From assembly GCA_025084515.1 (NCBI GenBank), contig JAJAGP010000084.1, positions 299,936 to 363,935 of the forward strand: a DNA stretch of 64,000 bases, written 5' to 3'. Position numbers and translations under genes: made by a program. The notes below the pieces were generated by a model. The model worked only from the letters and a program-made list of their open reading frames with translations. It made no database searches and had not been told where the DNA came from. Below are positions 57,670 through 64,000 of this stretch, piece after piece. This stretch comes from Ancistrus triradiatus. Taxonomy: Eukaryota > Chordata > Actinopteri > Siluriformes > Loricariidae. Numbering within the stretch: the first letter of the stretch is position 1; every line of letters begins with the position of its first letter.

Positions 57670-58690
57670 CTTGATGCATGCTCAATGATCCAGGTAAGAA
57701 AATCCCAGAAGTTGAATCTGTTCATCTGGACATAGATTTTGTTGGAGAAACGTTTCGTCACTCATCTAAGTGACTTCTTCAGTCTCAGCAGTTGGAAAAC
57801 TTCCCCAATCTTATATACAGCACATTGGCATAACGACTGGTACCAGCACCATTGCACATTAAGCAGGCCCTGGGCAAATGTGGTTATCCGAACTGGGCCT
57901 TTGTCAAAGCTGGTAAGACGCCCAAACAGTGCTCCAGCCGATCGACAAGAGGAGAACAACAACCGCAGTCGAAGCGTAAACCAGTGGTGATTCCACATGT
58001 GGCAGGAACATCTGAACAATTGAGACGCATCTTTGCCAACACACCGCGTCTCAGTGGCTTTCAAACCCCAAAACAGGCTACGCCAGAAACTGGTCCACCC
58101 CAAGGATCGGGTCCCCCAGCACAAACAGAGTAATGTAGTGTATAAGTGCTGGGAGGATTGCCAGGAATTGTACATCGGGGAAACCAAACAGCCACTGGCG
58201 AAACGGATGGCACAACATAGAAGGCTGCTACCTCATTCAGGTTCAGGGATCTGCGATTTACACCCACTACAGGCCAGGTGGCCACTCTTTCAAGGATTGA
58301 AGATCGTTCAGATCCTTGATAGGGAGGAACGATGGTTTGAACGCGGAGGTAGAGGTTTAGTTAAAAGAAGCCATTTTTTTGCTTTTTGGAAAAGGGAACG
58401 TCCATCCCTGAACCTCGCACCCATCTTACACACCGCCACGCCCAGCCCTTCCCAATCCTGTGTGGAATGGCACACGGGCCATTGTCGTTAATGGCTATGT
58501 CAATCTGCAATTAAACTGTCACGCGGTTTCCCATTGTATGCAATGGTGCTGGTACCAGTCGTTATGCAGAGGTGCTGTATATAAGATTGGGGAAGTTTTC
58601 CAACTGCTGAGACTGAAGAAGTCACTTAGATGAGTGACGAAACGTTTCTCCCACAAAACCTTATGTCCAGATGAACAGATTCAACTTCTG
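57670..58690 (+). mobile_element. Penelope-like retroelement, 3' fragment with inverted terminal repeats
   Basis: Flanked by a 15-bp direct repeat GAAGCTATAAACCAT (57655-57669 and 58691-58705). The left 135 bp (57705-57840: AGTTGAATCTGTTCATCTGG, GTTTCGTCACTCATCTAAGT) return inverted at 58555-58690 (ACTTAGATGAGTGACGAAAC, CAGATGAACAGATTCAACTT). Between them lie the end of the reverse-transcriptase region and a GIY-YIG endonuclease domain in plus orientation. Such terminal repeats and GIY-YIG are characteristic of Penelope-like elements. Confidence 0.87.
57852..58491 (+). pseudogene. Penelope-like ORF: RT thumb end and GIY-YIG endonuclease, frameshifted
   Basis: Frame one (57852-58030) reads HIKQALGKCGYPNWAFVKAG and later VVIPHVAGTSEQLRRIFANT, the connector after reverse transcriptase. 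A frameshift near 58035 passes to VAFKPQNRLRQKLVHPKDRV and QSNVVYKCWEDCQELYIGET then KQPLAKRMAQH, the GIY-YIG core (VVY, YIG and a conserved Arg). ILDREERWFERG follows, with the catalytic-site region of the family. Small deletions are also seen near 58255-58300. The polymerase domain is missing, so it cannot be active. Confidence 0.86.
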
Positions 58691-58884
58691 GAAGCTATAA
58701 ACCATTACTTTGTATTCTGAAAAACATCCGCTTTATTCTAGATTTCCTTACAGATTTTTCATGTCATGATAACTTTCACTCCCCTTTCATGCTGGTCTCT
58801 GCTTTAGTTTTTTTCCCCTCGATTTTGGTATTTCACATCATGTTTGCTTTTTTATCATTTGTTTGTTAAACATTCATTCAATCT

Positions 58885-59143
58885 CACAGCAAGAAGGTCC
58901 TGGGATCAATCCACAGAAGGAATGGCCTGAGTCCTTTCACTCCAGGTAATCTGGTTTCCTCCCACAGTCCAAAGACATGGGTGTTAGGTTAACTGGTGTC
59001 TCTAAAGTGCCCTACGATGGATTGGTGTCCTTGTCTAGGGTTGTTCCTGTCTTGCGCCCTAGGTCGCTGGCTAGGCAATGGCTCTCCCAGGACCCTGTCC
59101 AGGACCAAGCATTTAAGAAAGTGAATGAACTCATGAATGAATC
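58885..59143 (+). repeat. DANA-like SINE with long tail
   Basis: TCACAGCAAGAAGGTCCTGG, TTTCCTCCCACAGTCC and AAAGACATG are followed by a tail (GATGGATTGGTGTCCTTGTC, CTTGCGCCCTAGG) and short AATGAA repeats. The head is truncated and the middle is deleted. Confidence 0.75.
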
Positions 59144-60073
59144 AGAAGAACTGAGTTTGGTTCATTTAAAACAGTCTATACAAAAACAAACTCACTCTCA
59201 CACTTACATGTTTCAACAAGACATCCATCAGCCAAACTGTTACCCAGTGATTGGCTGCTTTGTGGAGACTCGAACCCAAACGGCTACAAAGACACCCTGC
59301 TACAAACTTTCCCAAACACTTTCACCACCTCTTCCAGAGTGCACATGTATGGTGCTACAGTTCATGAGCCCTTGAGTTGCACTGTGGTTAAGACATGCTG
59401 CACAGTGCCAGAGTCACTGCGAGATCAATAAGAGCATTACCCGGAATAGTACTAACTGGTTTTCTCTGTTGCGGCTCCAAGAAATAAATGAACCAACTGC
59501 AGCATGTTGAGATCAAAATACATATCAAATGAAAAATCTAAATGTTTAGTAATGAAAGCCAATAAGGAGCAGAGTTTTCTCGGGTTGATTGAGGGAAGAA
59601 AAATACTGGTGATCACCATGAATACGGCACTGCGAGTCATGACTTAATATCGACTTGTCCTTGGCGCCCACGCTAGTGATTTGTCCAGCCTTGCATTCTC
59701 AAATTTTATTCATGCATAGACACATGCCCTATAGTAAATCTCCAGCTGCTTTCTTTTAACAGACACGAACGCTCACCACCAGCACAATCAGTACAAAGGG
59801 AAAAGTAATCCAATTCAGACCTACTTTATTCCAAAATATGGCAGACAGTCCTAGAAGATCCCACTGGCACGAGATATCTACTGTTCAATTTGATCAGTGC
59901 TCGCACCCCTCCCTCCTTAGTGTCCTTCGGTTGACTTGTGTTGGTCTGACAGCACTTCTCAGTAGCACGCTTCTCATCTAGGGTTTGACCAATTACACTT
60001 TTTCCTTATTTGGACTGTATCCTGATAAAATATTAAACTACATGCATTTATACGTAATAGTCAAATACGCATA

Positions 60074-60079
60074 CATATA

Positions 60080-60153
<74 letters not shown>
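60074..60153. repeat. TA microsatellite
   Basis: About 30 uninterrupted TA units preceded by imperfect ATATAA text and directly joined to a Tc1 fragment. Confidence 0.95.
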
Positions 60154-60157
<4 letters not shown>

Positions 60158-60452
60158 TAAAGAACAGGGATCTATCAAAGTCTGCTCTTCACAACATGTT
60201 TGTGGAAGTGTATCATGGCACGAACAAAGGAGATATTGTAGGACCTCAGGAAGATGGTTATTGATGCTCATCAGGCTGGAAAAGGTTACAAAACCATCTC
60301 TAAAGAGTTTGGACTCCAATCCACAGTCAGACAGATTGTGTACAAATTGTGTTACCCTCCCCAGGAGTGGTCGACCAACAAAGATCACTCCAAGAGCAAG
60401 GCGTGTAACAGTTGGCGAGGTCACAAAGGACCCCAGAGTAACTACTTAGCAA
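60154..60452 (+). mobile_element. Tc1-like element, copy 6, internal fragment
   Basis: Begins TTATTTAAAGAACAGGG directly after a TA microsatellite and covers the leader, start codon (ATG at 60215) and HTH region (IDAHQAGKGYKTISKEFGL) up to GTCACAAAGGACCCCAGAGT. Both element ends are absent. Confidence 0.83.
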
Positions 60453-60996
60453 CTCCTGAAGTTACCACTGTCCTCTTAGTTTAAAGAAATGTTTAAAGAT
60501 TATGTAAAAATTGCAATGTTTCATGCAGCAACCATATTTTGCAAATAAAACCTGGAAACAACACAAAAAACAGGTGGTCCAGTGTCAGGAACTGATATAC
60601 ATGCTGTTACAGCACTGGTGGACCTTAACCTGTCAAGCCTCTTTTTTCAGACTAAGCCAATTGAGAGACCTTGACCTGGCTGGAAGGCACCATCAGGACT
60701 CCAACCGGGTCACCATGACAGAGACCAGCGATGTGCTACTGTATCACTCAAGAAGCATTTATCAAGATAAATATGCAAATAAAGTACTGTTGTTTCAGAC
60801 CTGCTCGTTAAAAATAGTGTGAACTCATGATTTCGAAGGCCAGTTTGACAAAGAAAGATCGGTTCAAGTCACTGGGAATATAGCTTAATCTCTGCTGCCA
60901 CCTAGTGTTCAAAGACCAACAATCAGCCAAAAGAAAAAAAGGAGCATAACAAAACTAACCTGATTAATGATATAAAAATATGTCTGAAAATCTTAC

Positions 60997-61042
60997 CTTT
61001 TGGCCCTCATCTGTTCCTGTAGTCTGCTGTACATCTCCAGCA
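60997..61042 (-). CDS. exoc6b: exoc6b exon a (46 nt), VLEMYSRLQEQMRAKR
   Basis: This is the most 5' exon visible. It begins after a T-rich tract and CAG, and ends AAAAG before GTAAGA. It carries two bases of an incoming Val codon, 14 full codons (LEMYSRLQEQMRAK) and two bases of an Arg codon completed by exon b. It matches the VLEMYSKLRDQMKTKR stretch at about residue 140 of EXOC6B, part of the helical N-terminal half that packs against other exocyst subunits. It is too short to be identified alone; the phase match with exon b and the order of neighbours support it. The previous exon must lie beyond 64000. Confidence 0.88.
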
Positions 61043-61141
61043 CTGAAAAAAAACGAACATTGTTATAGGCTTTCACTTTTTTTTTTATACTTCATACAAA
61101 TTGGGGTGTCACAACTATAAAATTTAGGCTGATGAATAATA

Positions 61142-61972
61142 CAACCCCAAATCGGAAAAGTTGGGACAGTATGGAAAATGCATATTAAAATAAAAAATTA
61201 ATTTAAAAAAAAGGGTTTCTTACATTTACTTTAACTTCAGTTTAATTGCAGACGATATGAACCTGAGATACTTCATGATTTGTCTGGTCAGCTTCATTGC
61301 ATTTGTTATTTTATTAGTTTTATATGTTATTATTTACTTGTTAGACATTGGGACAGTAAAGCATTTAGCACATAACAGACACTTAAAAGATGTTTTGGCA
61401 CAGAAAATAAAGCCGTTTAGTGTTTCAGGTGTTATTTTGTCCCATTCTTCCTGCAAACACGTCTTGGGCACTGAAATTCCTCTCGATTCTTTGAATCGTT
61501 TCATGATATTATGCACTGCAGAGGAAGAAATGATTCGAACTGCTTCCAGACTCTTTGAGGAACAGTGTTTTGAAACATTTAAATAATTTTCCCACACATC
61601 TGATGACAAACTGGAGGCTATCTGGCCATCTTTGCTCATCAAAGACTCAGCCTTTCCTGGATGCTGCTTTTGTACCAAATCATGATGATAATTACCTGTT
61701 GACATCACCTGTTTGAAATCACATCATTATTTAGCTTTTTTAATTCATTAGAAACTCTAAATTGCCCCTGTCCCCTGTTTTGGGATGTGTTGTAGGCCTG
61801 AAATGCAGGAATGTTTATAAACAAAAGAAACGAAGTTGACCAGACAAAACATGAAATATCTTGGGTCCATGCTGTCTGCGATAAAATAAAAGTCAAAGTA
61901 AATGTAAGAAGCGCTGTGTGAGATTTTATATGCATTTCTCATACTGTCCTAACGTTTTCTGATTTGGAGTTG
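61142..61972 (-). mobile_element. CAACCCCAAATCAGAA TIR element, copy 4
   Basis: TA, CAACCCCAAATCGGAAAAGT at the left and TTCTGATTTGGAGTTG, TA at the right. The minus strand has QEEWDKITPETLNGFI, which parallels QEKWDKITPETLNRLV of copy 1. Its right end is 100 bp from the neighbouring Tc1 copy 7 and its left end is 100 bp from exon a. Confidence 0.78.
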
Positions 61973-62072
61973 TAGTTACATAACTAACCGTCTTCTGTTG
62001 CCACTTATGATATAAGAATCTTATCAGTAGAATATTGCCGTTGCACTAAACGTCCTGTTTTATCCCCACATA

Positions 62073-63350
62073 CAGTGGTGCCTGAAAGTTTGCGAACCTT
62101 TACATTTTCTATATTTCTGCATAAATAAGACCTAAAACATCATAGATTTTCACACAAGTCCTAAAAGTAAATAAAGAGAACCCAGTTACACAAATGAGAC
62201 AAAAATATTATACTTGGTCATTTATTTATTGAGGAAAATGATCCAATAGGACATATTAGTGAGTGGCAAAAGTATGTGAACCTTTAGGATTAGCAGTTAA
62301 TTTGAAGGTGAAGTTAGAGTCAGGTGTTTTCAATCAATGAGATGACAATCTGGTGAGAGTGGGCACCCTGTTTTATGTAAAGAACAGGGATCTATTAAAG
62401 TCTGCTCTTCACAACACGTTTGTGGAAGTGTATCATGGCATAAACAAAGGAGATTTCTGAGAAACCAACAGAGATCACTCCAAGAGCAAAGCGTGTAATA
62501 GTTTGCGAGGTCACAAAGGACCGCAGGGTAACTTCTAAACAACTGAAGGCCTCTCTCACATTGGCTAATGTTAATGTTCATGAGTCCACCATCAGAAGAA
62601 CACTGAACAACAATGGTGTGAATGGCAGGTTTGCAAGGAGAAAGCCACTGCTCTCCAAAAAGAACATTGCTGCTCGTCTTCAGTTTGCCAAAGATCACAT
62701 GGACAAGCCAGAAGGCTGCTGGAAGAATGTTTTGTGGACGGATGAGACCAAAATAGAACTTTTTGGTTTAAAACAAAAGCGTTATGTTTGGAGAAAGGAA
62801 AGCACTGCATTCCAGCATAAGAACCTTATCCCATCTGTGAAACATGGTGGTGGTAGTATCATGGTTTGGGCCTGTTTTGCTGCATCTGGGCCAGGACAGC
62901 TTGTCATCATTGATGGAACAATGAATTCTGAATAATATCAGAGAATTCTAAAGGAAAATGTCAGGACATCTGTCCATGAACTGAATCTCAAGAGAAGGTG
63001 GGTCATGCAGCAAGACAACGAGCCTAAGCACACAAGTCGTTCTACCAAAGAATGGTTAAAGAAGAATGAAGGTAATTTTGGAATGGCCAAGTCAAAGTCC
63101 TGACCTTAACCCAATCGAAATGTTGTGGAAGGACCTGAAGTGAGCAGCTAATGTGAGGAAACCCACCAACATCCCAGAGCTGAAGCTGTTCTGTATGAAG
63201 GAATGGGCTAAAATTTGTTTGTTTAACTGGGTTCTCTTCATCTAGGACTTGTGTGAAAATCTTTTAGGACTTGTGTGAAAATCTGACGTTGTTTTAGGTC
63301 ATATTTATGCAGAAACATAGACAATTTTAAAAGGGTTCACAAACTTTCAT
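62073..63350 (+). mobile_element. Tc1-like element, copy 7, two internal deletions
   Basis: TA then CAGTGGTGCCTGAAAGTTTG. The right end stops in GGGTTCACAAACTTTCATCC without the final CACCACTG. Deletions remove the HTH-coding part (junction at GAGATTTCTGAGAAACC, about 62460) and the region before the right repeat (about 63214). ACTTGTGTGAAAATCT is duplicated near 63245-63285. Confidence 0.88.
62435..63213 (+). pseudogene. Tc1-like transposase, HTH deleted, DDE core preserved
   Basis: A frame from 62561 runs 124 codons: NVNVHESTIRRTLNNNGVNG, ARRKPLLSKKNIAARLQFAK, NVLWTDETKIELFGLKQKRY, KHGGGSIMVWACFAASGPGQ. A stop replaces Leu in NSELYQ. QQDNEPKHTSRSTKEWLKKN and later NPIEMLWKDL follow, so all DDE residues are intact, with one frameshift after KKN. 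Without the DNA-binding domain it could not act on its own ends. Confidence 0.87.
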
Positions 63351-63499
63351 CCACAATCACAACTTGTATCCGGGTCAGGGTTTGATTTCTATCAGTAGTA
63401 CACCCTGGAGAGGACAACAGTCCATCAGAGGTAAGACTTGGAACCAGCAAATCCTGAGGACCTGTGTTCAAACACTGAGATGGCTTGCAACATGAAGAT

Positions 63500-63625
63500 C
63501 AGGTGGTGTGTGGTTACAAAACCTTGTGATGAACTATCATCCCATATAGGGTGTGAATCTGCCCATACCCAGTGAATGTGTCGATAGGTTCTGACCCCTT
63601 GTGACACTGAACAGGATAAATGGGG
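63500..63625 (+). repeat. decayed DANA-like SINE tail
   Basis: GTGATGAACTATCATCCC, CCCAGTGAATGTG, GATAGGTTCTGACCCCTTGT and GAACAGGATAAA match the tail of the DANA-like SINE class in order, with many changes. Confidence 0.5.
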
Positions 63626-64000
63626 GTAAAACTGGGTGTCTGATTCCTAAACAAATATTACTTACATCACTCTGCTCAAATAAAATGTTTTAATCATATC
63701 GAAATATAGCCACAGTAGAGTTAGCAGATTGTATGTTTGAAGCATTTGGTTTTACACACTCCAATGACATTAATGAATAGTACCATTTATTAAAAATAGG
63801 CACCATAGCATATTCCACTTCTATAAAATGCAAATAAATTGGTAATTTCACAAGTTACTAATTTTTCAAAACGTTCTCATGATAATCGAGATAATTGGCA
63901 GATTAGATGCTTTTTTGTGTGTCAGCTTGTTACAGTACCCTGGAAAGAAACTGAAGCATTAGTTTGCCTTGCTATTACAAAGGAACTGTACAAATTACTG

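Larger units (their letters stand above)
56313..60996 (-). other. exoc6b intron a/b (4,684 bp)
   Basis: Holds a deleted SINE (57484-57648), a Penelope-like fragment (57670-58690), a DANA-like SINE (58885-59143), a TA microsatellite and a Tc1 fragment (60154-60452). The stretches 56313-57480, 59144-60070 and 60453-60996 contain nothing recognisable. Confidence 0.7.
4957..61042 (-). other. exoc6b: exoc6b (Sec15B) locus, internal part of gene
   Basis: This is the span from the first to the last recognised exon. Eleven exons read on the minus strand join in phase without a stop. They give a protein matching the middle of vertebrate EXOC6B, including SMSDLKDFLESIRKHSDK, EDSGILDVE, QELVDFSPVYRCLHIYS, VVEDHILHTT and KEFIYACLKYSEDLHL. 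Sec15 is the exocyst subunit that tethers secretory vesicles to the plasma membrane and binds Rab GTPases through its C-terminal part, which lies outside this window. EXOC6B is preferred over EXOC6 because of the acidic SGILDVE linker and because exon c has the same length (58 codons) as my recollection of the human exon. Introns range from 134 to 16,477 bp. The start codon, stop codon, promoter and UTRs are not in the window. Confidence 0.93.
61043..64000 (-). other. exoc6b intron upstream of exon a (partial)
   Basis: Contains a CAACCCC TIR element (61142-61972), a Tc1 with two deletions (62073-63350) and a weak DANA-like SINE tail (63500-63625). The last 370 bp are A+T-rich. No exon encoding the residues before VLEMYS was found. 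Confidence 0.7.

Noticed and set aside
1..64000. CRISPR arrays, operons, bacterial promoters or terminators
   Set aside because: Spliced vertebrate gene and eukaryotic repeats throughout; the tandem repeats seen have no spacer-repeat arrangement.

Overview
This window is vertebrate, almost certainly teleost, intronic DNA carrying the middle of one gene. Eleven short exons on the minus strand code for a contiguous part of the exocyst subunit Sec15, and the best match from memory is EXOC6B (Sec15B). The fish assignment rests on the repeats: many tRNA-derived SINEs with the teleost 3' domain containing AGCAGACGCCCTTATCC, DANA/HE1-like SINEs, and many dead Tc1-like, pogo-like, hAT and Penelope-like elements. 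The mix suggests an otophysan such as a catfish, but that is a guess.

Gene layout: transcription runs from high to low coordinates. Coding exons a to k lie at 60997-61042, 56108-56312, 39457-39630, 32645-32713, 17734-17817, 14916-14962, 14217-14337, 11584-11655, 9558-9655, 5201-5306 and 4957-5066. All have AG acceptors and GT donors. The phases join without a break over 1,132 nt (376 complete codons plus 2 nt at each end). By family comparison they cover roughly residues 140-515 of a protein of about 810. The first exons lie beyond 64000 and the C-terminal exons lie beyond position 1. No second host gene, RNA gene or promoter was found.

Intron layout: 1-4956 holds a long inverted-repeat element, a SINE, a DANA-like SINE and a Tc1 end. 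The 5.3-9.6 kb intron holds a pogo derivative and a CAACCCC-type transposon, itself invaded by a palindromic element whose centre is an assembly gap. The 9.7-14.2 kb introns hold a nested TIR element with SINEs, a palindromic fish repeat and a full-length dead Tc1. The 15-16 kb stretch is another CAACCCC element. The 17.8-32.6 kb intron is rich in SINEs, Tc1 remnants and nested TIR elements. The 32.7-39.5 kb intron has SINEs and a direct duplication flanking a TIR element that contains a Tc1. The 39.6-56.1 kb intron carries two hAT derivatives, three copies of the main Tc1 family, SINEs and other TIR elements. The 56.3-61.0 kb intron contains a Penelope-like 3' fragment with a 15-bp target duplication. 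The right end holds another CAACCCC element and another broken Tc1.

Function: the exons encode part of a vesicle-tethering subunit that in known Sec15 proteins links Rab GTPases to the rest of the exocyst at sites of exocytosis. Everything else appears to be non-coding intron and decayed mobile DNA. I found no convincing new biological system. The most informative signals are nested insertions, a Penelope-like terminal structure, transposon ends very close to splice sites, and a frameshifted Cys-rich repeat-associated reading frame.
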